Part shown: piece after piece, positions 17,165 to 24,050 of the stretch
Numbering within the stretch: position 1 is the stretch's first letter
How the letters are laid out: the number at the start of each line of letters is the position of its first letter
The notes under the pieces: model-generated
Told to the model about the DNA's origin: nothing
The model's database searches: none
What the model saw: only the letters and a program-made list of their open reading frames with translations
From: Planotetraspora silvatica
GTDB taxonomy: Bacteria > Actinomycetota > Actinomycetes > Streptosporangiales > Streptosporangiaceae
Length of the DNA stretch: 64,000 bases
Assembly: GCF_016863315.1 (NCBI RefSeq)
Contig: NZ_BOOQ01000003.1
Location: 62,001-126,000, forward strand
Reading direction: 5' to 3'
Made by a program: the position numbers and the translations under genes

Positions 17165-17186
17165 GAGCTCCGGCGTTCCGGAGGCT
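17165..17186 (+). terminator. Hairpin after the HTH-TPR gene
   Basis: CTCCGG (17168-17173) and CCGGAG (17178-17183) enclose CGTT, with flanking GGAG/CTCT extending it slightly. It lies just past the stop at 17156. Confidence 0.5.
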
Positions 17187-17205
17187 CTGGAATAATTGGG
17201 GTCGG

Positions 17206-17232
17206 CCAGTCATTCAATCATGGGATGACTGG
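17206..17232. promoter_or_regulatory. Dyad upstream of the FadR-type regulator
   Basis: CCAGTCAT (17206-17213) and ATGACTGG (17225-17232) form a perfect 8-bp inverted repeat with an 11-bp gap, ending 23 bases before the GTG start at 17256. It is positioned to be an autoregulatory operator, but the gap is longer than the short spacer of classical FadR sites, so the assignment is inference. Confidence 0.5.
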
Positions 17233-17255
17233 TGTTTCCCAAGAGGAGGCGGACT

Positions 17256-17945
17256 GTGAGTCTGCGGACGGCGCAGCGAGCGTCTCTCGTCGACCAGGTG
17301 ATCGACCAGCTGAAGGAGCAGATCACTTCAGGCTCCTGGCAGATGCACGGCAAGATCCCTACTGAGACCGTGCTGGCCGAGCACCTCGGCGTGGGCCGGA
17401 ACACGGTTCGTGAGGCCGTGCGCGCACTGACCCACGCCGGACTGCTGGAATGCCGCCAGGGCGACGGCACTTACGTCCGGGCCATCAGCGAGCTGTCCGG
17501 CGCCATGGCGAGACGACTTCGGACGGCGGAACAACTCGAGATCCTCGAGGTCCGGCGCGCCCTCGAAGTCGAGGCGGCCAGGCTCGCCGCGGCCCGGCGC
17601 ACCGACAAGGACATCGTCGCCATCGAGGCGGCCCTGGCCGAGCGGGAGAAGGCCTGGGCGAGCGGGGAGCCCGACAGGTTCGTCGAGGCCGACCTCGCAT
17701 TCCACGTGGCGGTCGTCGAGGCGACCCACAACAGCGTGCTGACCGACCTCTACATCGACTTCTCCGCGGCCCTGCGTGCGAGCATCGCGGCGGCGGGCGG
17801 CACGCTGGAGCAGAACTACATCCCCCACGACGCGATCTTCAGGGCGATCGTCGCCGGCGACTCGGCGGCGGCCGAGCGGGCAGGACACGCGTGCATGGAG
17901 CACATCCTCATCGCGCTCACCGAGTCGCAGGATCTGACCGCCTGA
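17256..17945 (+). CDS. GntR/FadR-family transcriptional regulator
   Basis: 229 residues from the GTG at 17256; AGGAGG 8 nt upstream decides this start over the in-frame ATG-like codon at 17232. The N-terminal winged helix (LKEQITSGSWQMHGKIPTET, then VLAEHLGVGRNTVREAVRAL) and the FCD effector domain are complete. In the FCD domain DLAFHVAVVEATHNSVL supplies the Asp and His residues that usually ligate a metal or contact a carboxylate effector. No metabolic operon is attached, so the effector cannot be named. A dyad sits just upstream. Confidence 0.88.
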   Translation: MSLRTAQRASLVDQVIDQLKEQITSGSWQMHGKIPTETVLAEHLGVGRNTVREAVRALTHAGLLECRQGDGTYVRAISELSGAMARRLRTAEQLEILEVRRALEVEAARLAAARRTDKDIVAIEAALAEREKAWASGEPDRFVEADLAFHVAVVEATHNSVLTDLYIDFSAALRASIAAAGGTLEQNYIPHDAIFRAIVAGDSAAAERAGHACMEHILIALTESQDLTA

Positions 17946-17982
17946 TCACTCCGCCCCAGGCGGGCCCGGCCGGAGTGCCGGG

Positions 17983-19074
17983 TCAGCCGAGGCGGAGCGA
18001 CATCACCAGGTAGCGGAAGTCGGGATCGTCACCCTCGTTGGCGATCAACGCCGGACGAGTCGGCGAGTCCATGTTGAGCCGGACCCGCTCGGTCTCGACT
18101 CCCACCAGCCCGTCGAGCAGGAAATGGGGCTGGAACGCGATCTGGATGTCGTCACCCTCGAGCTCGGCCTCCAGGACCTCGGCTCCTCGCCCGATCTCAC
18201 CGCCCCCGGCCTGGATGAGCACCTGGCCCTGGGAGAACGACAGGCGCACCGCCGTGTTGCGCTCCGCCACCAGCGCCACCCGCTTGATGGCCTCGACGAA
18301 CGGGGCGGCCTCCACGTCGGCGTGGATCGCCCACTGCTCGGACAGCCGGGACCGGTAGTCGATGAACTGGTCGTCCAGGAGCCGGACCGTGGTGGTGCGG
18401 CCCTGACTCTCGAATCCGGCCACGTTGTCGTCGAGGCCGATCACGACCTCACCGCCACGCAGGGAACGGGCCACCTCGACCAGGACCCGGGCCGGCACCA
18501 TCGCCGCCCGGCTCTCGTCCTCTCGCTCCGGATGCCAGAGGAACTCCCTGGCGGCGATCCGATAGCGGTCGGTGGCCGCCATCGACATCTGAACTCCGTC
18601 GATGTCGAGCCGCACACCGGTCAGCATGGGCAGCGTGTCGTCGCGGCTCGCGGCGGCCGACACCTGTCCGACTGCGGTGGCGAAGACCCCGCCGCCGACC
18701 ATGCCGACTCTGGACGGCATGGCGGGCATCGTCGGAAAGTCCTCATCCGGCAGCGTGAGCAGGCCGAACTCGGCACTCCCGCAGGTCAGCACGGCCTCGG
18801 ATCCACTCCGGACGATCTCCACCGGCCGGTTCGGCAGACTTCGGGTGATCTCGGCGAGCACCTTGCCGGGGATCAGGACACGCCCGGGCTCCGCCACCTC
18901 CGCCTCGACGTCGGCGCGGGCGGAGACGTCGTAGTCGAACGCGGAGACGCGCAGGGCCTCGCCGGCCTCGATCAGCAGTCCCGACAGCGCGGGAACGGCC
19001 GGACGGCCCGGCAGCACCCGAGCCGTCCACGCCACGGCGTCGGCGAGAACATCGCGGTTCACCTGGAACTTCAC
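17983..19074 (-). CDS. DNA polymerase III beta subunit (sliding clamp) paralogue
   Basis: 363 residues, full length for a beta clamp. It begins MKFQVNRDVLADAVAWTARV and shows the three-domain clamp pattern: LSGLLIEAGEALRVSAFDYD in domain I, LPMLTGVRLDIDGVQMSMAA-TDRYR in domain II and the C-terminal DPDFRYLVMSLRLG. The principal dnaN of actinobacteria sits beside dnaA near oriC, which lies past the right edge of this window, so this should be a second clamp gene. It stands alone between a FadR regulator and a two-component system, with no polymerase or repair gene attached. A specialised clamp for repair or translesion synthesis, or a non-canonical role, are possibilities. Confidence 0.88.
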   Translation of the reverse strand: MKFQVNRDVLADAVAWTARVLPGRPAVPALSGLLIEAGEALRVSAFDYDVSARADVEAEVAEPGRVLIPGKVLAEITRSLPNRPVEIVRSGSEAVLTCGSAEFGLLTLPDEDFPTMPAMPSRVGMVGGGVFATAVGQVSAAASRDDTLPMLTGVRLDIDGVQMSMAATDRYRIAAREFLWHPEREDESRAAMVPARVLVEVARSLRGGEVVIGLDDNVAGFESQGRTTTVRLLDDQFIDYRSRLSEQWAIHADVEAAPFVEAIKRVALVAERNTAVRLSFSQGQVLIQAGGGEIGRGAEVLEAELEGDDIQIAFQPHFLLDGLVGVETERVRLNMDSPTRPALIANEGDDPDFRYLVMSLRLG

Positions 19075-19185
19075 AAGACCTCCTGCGACTGTCGCGCCGA
19101 GCCGTACCTCGCTGAAGGTAACGTGTGCGACCGACAGAACGGCCGTAGGCCCCAGTGTGCCACCGACGGCGCTCCGAGGGCGGTG

Positions 19186-19833
19186 CTACTTCTCGTTCAG
19201 GAAGGCGAGGACGGCGAGCACGCGGCGATTGTCGTCATCGGACGGAACGAGGCCGAGCTTGCCGAAGATGTTCGCCGTGTGCTTGCCGACCGCGCTCTCG
19301 CTCAAGTAGAGCCGCTGCCCGATGGCGGCGTTCGACCGGCCCTCCGCCATGAGTTCCAGGACCTCCCGCTCGCGCGGGGTGAGTCGCCCAACGGGTTCGT
19401 TGCGCGCATTGCTGGCGAGCAGTTTGGCGATGACCTCCGGATCCATCGCCGTGCCTCCGGCGGCGACGCGCTTCACGGCGTCGATGAACTGCTCGCCGTT
19501 GAACACGCGGTCCTTCAGGAGATAGCCGATTCCGCCCGAGCCGTCGGCGAGCAGTTCCCTGGCGTACAACTGCTCGACGTGCTGCGACAACACCAGAACG
19601 GGCAGCCCGGGGATGCGCTTGCGCGCCGTGAGCGACGCCTGGAGTCCCTCGTCGGTGAACGTCGGCGGGAGCCGTACATCGACGACCGCGACGTCGGGGC
19701 GCTCCTTGAGCAGGGCCTCGAGCAACTCGGGGCCGGACTCGACCGCGGCCACGACGTCGAGCCCGTGCGCGCGCAGCAGGTGGACGAGCCCTTCCCTGAG
19801 CAGATGCAGGTCTTCGGCGATTACTACGCGCAC
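19186..19833 (-). CDS. NarL/LuxR-family response regulator
   Basis: 215 residues. The receiver domain has the acidic pocket (Glu7, Asp8) and phosphoacceptor Asp52 (VVDVRLPP), with Lys in GYLLKDRVF. The C-terminal LuxR-type helix-turn-helix reads LTPREREVLELMAEGRSNAA, then IGQRLYLSESAVGKHTANIF. It overlaps the histidine kinase gene by ten bases, so the two are a cognate pair. Regulon is unknown. Confidence 0.92.
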   Translation of the reverse strand: MRVVIAEDLHLLREGLVHLLRAHGLDVVAAVESGPELLEALLKERPDVAVVDVRLPPTFTDEGLQASLTARKRIPGLPVLVLSQHVEQLYARELLADGSGGIGYLLKDRVFNGEQFIDAVKRVAAGGTAMDPEVIAKLLASNARNEPVGRLTPREREVLELMAEGRSNAAIGQRLYLSESAVGKHTANIFGKLGLVPSDDDNRRVLAVLAFLNEK

Positions 19834-21329
19834 GCGACCTCATTCGCCTTCCGGTGTTGCGCCGACAGGGTGGCTGCGGTGGCGAGCATCCCGGTGCCCA
19901 GAAGGATCATGCCGATGATGGTCGGCCACTGAAGCGACGGCGGCATGTGAAGGGCGAGGAACCAGGACTTCTCGGTGATGCCCACCAGCTTGAGGATCAT
20001 CGCGACGAATCCCTGCGGAAAGAGGGGAATCCAGCAGAGCGACCAGCATATGCCCATCGTCACGGTCCGCCAGGTGACCGGGGGACGTACGACCTGCAGT
20101 GCCCGCGGCAACTCGATCACGGCCGTCGTCGGGCCGCCCATGGGGCTGTTCAGGGCGAGGATGCCGTCGAACGCGCCGAGCCGTCGCTCGATGCCGGCGA
20201 GGCCGGTGCCGCGCGAGGCGTCCGCACCGCCGTGGCCGTCGTCGGTCACCGTGATCCGCAGCCTGTCGCCCGAGGTGCTGACGTCGATCCACGCCTGCGT
20301 CGCGCCGCTGTGCCGTACGACATTGGTGAGCACCTCGCTCACCGCGAAGTACGCCGCCGACTCCAGCGGAGCGTTGAGCCTGCCGGGCAGCTCCACTGTC
20401 ACGTGCGTCCGGAGAGGGGTGTCCAGGGCGAGGGCGCGCACGGCGTCCGCGAGGCCGCGCTCGGCGAGCACCGGAGGATGGATGCCGCGCACCAGCTGAC
20501 GGAGCTCCTGCAATGCCGTCGAGGATGCGTCCCTGGCCTTCGCGAGCAGGGCCTTCGCGGCGGCGGGGTCGGACTCCATCAGCTCCTCGGCCGCACCGAT
20601 CGTCATGCCGACCGCGACGAGGCGGGCCTGCGCACCGTCGTGCAGATCGCGCTCGATCCTGCGCAGCTCGGCCGCCTGAGAGTCGACGACGTCCGTACGG
20701 GCCCGGGCCAGGCGGCTGACCTGCTGCGCGAGCCTGGCCTTCTCGGTCCGGCCCAGCATCACCCTGGCGATCACCCCGTGCACGTGCACCGCCCAGGGGG
20801 CGTACCAACGGGCGGCGCCGAGCACGAGCAGCAGCCAGAGGAGACCGATCGGGCTGCCGCCGGCCAGTTGGACGACACCGACCACGACGAGGATCGCGGG
20901 GGCGCCCGCGAGCAGCCCGCCCGCCCACATGTCCGCCGCGAGGAACCCGAAGTCACGCCACGTCGCCGAATCTTTCAGCAGCCAGCTCAGCCGGCGGTTG
21001 AACGCGGGGATCCTGGGCGTGCGGTAGAGGGAACGGCCGTCCCGGTACCAGCCGTCGGGGAGCCGCACCGGAGGGTCGGGCTCGGGGAGGTAAGGCTCGT
21101 CGATCTCGACACCGGACCACTCGCGCGCCAGCCTCCGGTTCAGCCCGGTCAGCCGCCGGACCAGCCGGACGACCGGCGGGACAAGGAAGATCATGCCGAG
21201 CACCGTGCTCAGCACCATTGCGACCAGCGCGACCACGGCGACCAGTTCGCCGAGCAACGCCACGCAGAAGAGGGCGGTGCCTGTCACCAGCGCCCGTGTC
21301 GTCATCCGGCCTGTCCCGCTCTCATCCAT
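19824..21329 (-). CDS. NarL-type sensor histidine kinase with a C-terminal membrane segment
   Basis: 501 residues. N-terminal membrane helices (about 13-45 and 130-185) lead to the HisKA_3 dimerization box LRRIERDLHDGAQARLVAVG with the phosphorylated histidine. An HATPase domain follows: SEVLTNVVRHSGA (N box), DDGHGG (G1) and GTGLAGIERRLGA (G2). Unusually, two or three further hydrophobic helices follow the ATPase domain (MGICWSLCWIPLFPQGFVAM, then PTIIGMILLGTGMLATAATL). Start may be 21329 or the ATG at 21305. It is partnered with the overlapping response regulator. Confidence 0.88.
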   Translation of the reverse strand: MDESGTGRMTTRALVTGTALFCVALLGELVAVVALVAMVLSTVLGMIFLVPPVVRLVRRLTGLNRRLAREWSGVEIDEPYLPEPDPPVRLPDGWYRDGRSLYRTPRIPAFNRRLSWLLKDSATWRDFGFLAADMWAGGLLAGAPAILVVVGVVQLAGGSPIGLLWLLLVLGAARWYAPWAVHVHGVIARVMLGRTEKARLAQQVSRLARARTDVVDSQAAELRRIERDLHDGAQARLVAVGMTIGAAEELMESDPAAAKALLAKARDASSTALQELRQLVRGIHPPVLAERGLADAVRALALDTPLRTHVTVELPGRLNAPLESAAYFAVSEVLTNVVRHSGATQAWIDVSTSGDRLRITVTDDGHGGADASRGTGLAGIERRLGAFDGILALNSPMGGPTTAVIELPRALQVVRPPVTWRTVTMGICWSLCWIPLFPQGFVAMILKLVGITEKSWFLALHMPPSLQWPTIIGMILLGTGMLATAATLSAQHRKANEVACA

Positions 21330-21459
21330 GCCGTCAGTCTGGGACCGGGAGACATCGTTGGACAGTGGCGGCAGGTGCCCGGCCGGGGTGGGGATAGGTA
21401 CACCCCGAGTCGGTCTTCAGCCGCATTCCCGACGAAGCTCACCCACCCTCACCCCTCGC

Positions 21460-21760
21460 CGTGATCATGCACAGGCTCGGGAAATGATGCCCTCACCAGC
21501 CAAACCTCCCAGCGTGATCATGCACAGGTTCGGAGATCGCCCGGCTGAGCTGCGGAAACTCACGGCGTGATCATGCGCGCATTCTGTCGAATCACCGCTG
21601 ACCTGCGACGACATTATTTGTGATCATGCACTGAACGGCCGGTGCATGATCACGAACGATGTTTTCGCAGGCGAGAGGCCACGATTCCGAACCTGCGCAT
21701 GATCACGAACGGCGAATGCGCAGGTCGGAGGGCATGATTACGAACCTGTGCATGATCACG
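21460..21760. repeat. Intergenic dyad array 1: 20-bp boxes at 53-bp period, right-pointing then left-pointing
   Basis: A 20-bp box, consensus CGTGATCATGCACAGGTTCG, occurs in forward orientation starting at 21460, 21513, 21566 and 21619, exactly 53 bp apart. It occurs in reverse complement ending at 21654, 21707 and 21760, again 53 bp apart. A partial extra copy of its core, GCATGATTACG, lies at 21732-21742. The innermost pair makes a perfect 12-bp inverted repeat (GTGATCATGCAC and GTGCATGATCAC) around a 10-nt loop. A second conserved motif, CTGAGCTG-like, lies 32 bp from the start of each forward unit (21492, 21545, 21598) and in mirrored positions on the right (21668, 21721). The remaining sequence between boxes is not conserved. 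The array fills the space between the divergent kinase and HTH genes. Confidence 0.93.
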
Positions 21761-21782
21761 CCCCATTGCGCTTGCTCTTTGG

Positions 21783-21797
21783 TTACCTGTGAGGTAA
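21783..21797. promoter_or_regulatory. Palindromic operator candidate upstream of the HTH regulator
   Basis: TTACCT (21783-21788) and AGGTAA (21792-21797) form a perfect 6-bp inverted repeat around GTG, 38 bases before the regulator's GTG start and 22 bases after the end of repeat array 1. Short palindromes in this position are typical autoregulatory sites of HTH proteins. Binding is inferred. Confidence 0.5.
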
Positions 21798-21834
21798 TCG
21801 CTCGGGTACAGGGGGGTGGATAGCGTCTGGGGGT

Positions 21835-22626
21835 GTGACCGTAGCGCAGCTTCACCAGCGGCCGTTCGGCGAACTACTCCGCCAGTGGCGGGAGCGCCGG
21901 CGGCTGAGCCAGCTCGAACTCTCGATCCAGGCCGAGATCTCCACCCGGCACGTCAGCTTCCTGGAGACGGGCCGCGCCAAGCCCAGCCGCGACATGGTGC
22001 TACATCTCGGCGAGCATCTGTCCCTGCCTCTCCGCGAGCGCAACCACCTGTTGTTGGCCGCCGGTTATGCCCCGGTCTACACGGAGTCGCCCCTGGACTC
22101 CCCGCACATGGCCGCCATCTGCGCGGCGATCCGGCAACTGCTCACCGCACATGAGCCGTACCCCGCCGTCGTCGTGGATCGGGGCTGGAACCTCGTCGAC
22201 GCCAACGCGGGCATCGGGCGGCTCACCGAGGGGATCGATCCCGATCTGCTCGGGAACGTCCTGCGGGCGAGCCTGCATCCCGAGGGGCTCGCGCCGCACA
22301 TCGTCAACCTCGGCGAATGGCGCGCCCATCTGCTCGGCCGGTTGAGGCGGCAGATCACCCAGACCGCCGATCCGGAGCTGGGCGACTTGTACGCGGAATT
22401 GCTCGACTACCCCTGCGACCAGCCCGAACCCGAGGTCGAGCTACCGGGCCCGGGCGACATCCTCGTCCCGCTGCGCATGCGGCGTGGGGAGCGGGAGTTG
22501 TCGTTCTTCAGCATCGTCGCGACATTCGGGACCCCGCTCGACGTCACGGTCGCCGAGCTCGCCATCGAGTCGTTCTTTCCGGCCGACCCGGACACGGCCG
22601 CCTTCCTCCGTGACACCCCTTCGTGA
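21835..22626 (+). CDS. XRE-family regulator with MmyB-like ligand-binding domain
   Basis: 263 residues from the GTG at 21835 (GGGGG just upstream). The helix-turn-helix is LSQLELSIQAEISTRHVSFL followed by ETGRAKPSRDMVLHLGEHL. The C-terminal two thirds match the MmyB-like PAS-type domain: YPAVVVDRGWNLVDANAGIG, LRASLHPEGLAPHIVN, and FSIVATFGTPLDVTVAELAI with ESFFPAD. Homologues often control a neighbouring dehydrogenase or reductase; here the next gene is an SRPBCC protein. It lies beside repeat array 1. Confidence 0.88.
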   Translation: MTVAQLHQRPFGELLRQWRERRRLSQLELSIQAEISTRHVSFLETGRAKPSRDMVLHLGEHLSLPLRERNHLLLAAGYAPVYTESPLDSPHMAAICAAIRQLLTAHEPYPAVVVDRGWNLVDANAGIGRLTEGIDPDLLGNVLRASLHPEGLAPHIVNLGEWRAHLLGRLRRQITQTADPELGDLYAELLDYPCDQPEPEVELPGPGDILVPLRMRRGERELSFFSIVATFGTPLDVTVAELAIESFFPADPDTAAFLRDTPS

Positions 22627-22701
22627 TCATCCTGCGCTTCCCCCCAAATGGTGGTTCTTGCCACAATTTCAGGACATATCGCGCTGGACGCAGGAGGCCG
22701 A

Positions 22702-23163
22702 GTGTCGAACAGGGTGCTGACCCACGATTTCCATGTGGAGGCCGCGCCGGAGAAGGTGTTCGAGCACCTGACCACTCCCGAGAACTACATCGGCCTGTCC
22801 CCCCTCGTCGTCGCCGTCAGCGACGTGGATCGATCCGAGCCGGGGGTCATCCGGTACACCGCCGTCGAACGCTTCCGGTTCCTGTGGGTGATCACCCACG
22901 ACAACCCCATCCGGGTGGCCCTCCACACTGACGGCTTGTCGGTCCACGGCGAAGTGCGCAGCCCTGGGCGCATCCGGATGGCGTACCGCTTCGATCTCGA
23001 GGCGGACGGCACGGGCACGCGGGTGAACGACAAGCTGGACCTGACGGCCCCGTGGCTCCTCGTCGGGTTCGCCGCGGGCGAGGCGCGCAAAGTCCAGCTC
23101 GCTCGCGCGCGGATCCTGGCCGAGCGCTTGTCGAGTGAAGACCGGCCCGCCGTGGGCCGATGA
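22702..23163 (+). CDS. SRPBCC-family (START/polyketide-cyclase-like) protein
   Basis: 153 residues from the GTG at 22702, decided by AGGAGG 5 nt upstream. The opening HDFHVEAAPEKVFEHLTTPE is the standard SRPBCC start. The core includes RIRMAYRFDLEADGTGTRVN and the C-terminal helix AAGEARKVQLARARILAERL. The fold makes a deep hydrophobic pocket for lipid or aromatic ligands. No pathway context is visible. Confidence 0.82.
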   Translation: MSNRVLTHDFHVEAAPEKVFEHLTTPENYIGLSPLVVAVSDVDRSEPGVIRYTAVERFRFLWVITHDNPIRVALHTDGLSVHGEVRSPGRIRMAYRFDLEADGTGTRVNDKLDLTAPWLLVGFAAGEARKVQLARARILAERLSSEDRPAVGR

Positions 23164-23237
23164 CCACCCCCGCGGCTCCTGACGCCCGACCAGGCGCGTG
23201 AGAGGCTGAACACACCGATCCCGCGGAGGTAGCCCTC

Positions 23238-23972
23238 ATGCTCGTGCTCGCCCATGTGAGTGACATCCACGTCGACGGAACCGAGCGGAACACCTCCCGG
23301 GCCGCCCGCGCGCTCGACTACGCCAGGGCGCTGCGCCCCGACGCGATCCTGCTCACGGGCGACATCGCCGACAACGGCGCGGTCGAGGAGTACGAGATCG
23401 TCCGCGAGCTGATCAAGGGGGACGACGTTCCTCTCGTCCTGTGTCCCGGCAACCACGACGCCCGCGGCAACCTGCGGAAGGTGCTGCTCGGCCTCGACGG
23501 CGACCACCCGGCCAACCAGGCGCTCAACCTCGAAAACGCCACGATCGCGCTGTGCGACTCCAGCATCCCGGGCCTGCCGGAAGGACGGCTCGACGACGAG
23601 ACGCTCGACTGGCTCGACGGAGTGCTGAGCGCCACTCCGGGGGTTCCCGCCTTCGTCGGCATGCACCACCCGGCCGCCGAGCTGGGCATCCCCTACGTCG
23701 ACGGCATCCGGCTCCGCGAGCCGGAGCGGCTCGCCCGGGTGCTCGGCCGCCACGACCACGTCGTCGCGGTGCTCGCCGGGCACGCGCACACGGCCGCCGC
23801 CACCACGTTCGCCGGCCTGCCGCTCCTCGTCGCACCCGGCGTGGTCAACACGGGGTTGCTGCCCTTCGAAACCGACGCGCTCCCGCCGGTCGACCTCACC
23901 CTTCCTCCGGCCATCGCCATCCACCTGCTCGACGACGGCCGGATCACGACCCACTACCGCCCGGTGCCCTGA
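23238..23972 (+). CDS. Metallophosphoesterase (CpdA/Icc-like)
   Basis: 244 residues with all five calcineurin-like blocks: SDIHVDG (DxH), LLTGDIADNG (GDxxD-type), PGNHDARG (GNH[DE]), GMHHPAAE (H) and AGHAHTAA (GHxH). Blocks and size resemble cyclic-nucleotide phosphodiesterases of the CpdA class. Substrate is not determined by sequence. A ribosome site GGAGG precedes the ATG at 23238. Confidence 0.88.
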   Translation: MLVLAHVSDIHVDGTERNTSRAARALDYARALRPDAILLTGDIADNGAVEEYEIVRELIKGDDVPLVLCPGNHDARGNLRKVLLGLDGDHPANQALNLENATIALCDSSIPGLPEGRLDDETLDWLDGVLSATPGVPAFVGMHHPAAELGIPYVDGIRLREPERLARVLGRHDHVVAVLAGHAHTAAATTFAGLPLLVAPGVVNTGLLPFETDALPPVDLTLPPAIAIHLLDDGRITTHYRPVP

Positions 23973-24050
23973 GTCACTCGTCTCGGGGATCCAGGAGCCG
24001 TGGAACCCGGCGGGACCGGCGCGGGAGCCGTACGGACTCAGGGTGGGGCG

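Noticed and set aside
18124-19932. 602-codon plus-strand frame opposite the dnaN paralogue and response regulator
   Set aside because: It spans two well-supported minus-strand genes and shows only shadow composition.
21460-21760. CRISPR array
   Set aside because: Repeat (20 bp) and spacer (33 bp) sizes resemble CRISPR, but repeat orientation flips at the centre, boxes vary, spacers share an internal motif, and no cas gene is in the window.
22623-22642. A lone copy of the array box just after the HTH gene
   Set aside because: Only the first nine bases (CGTGATCAT) match; the rest diverges and there is no 53-bp phased neighbour.
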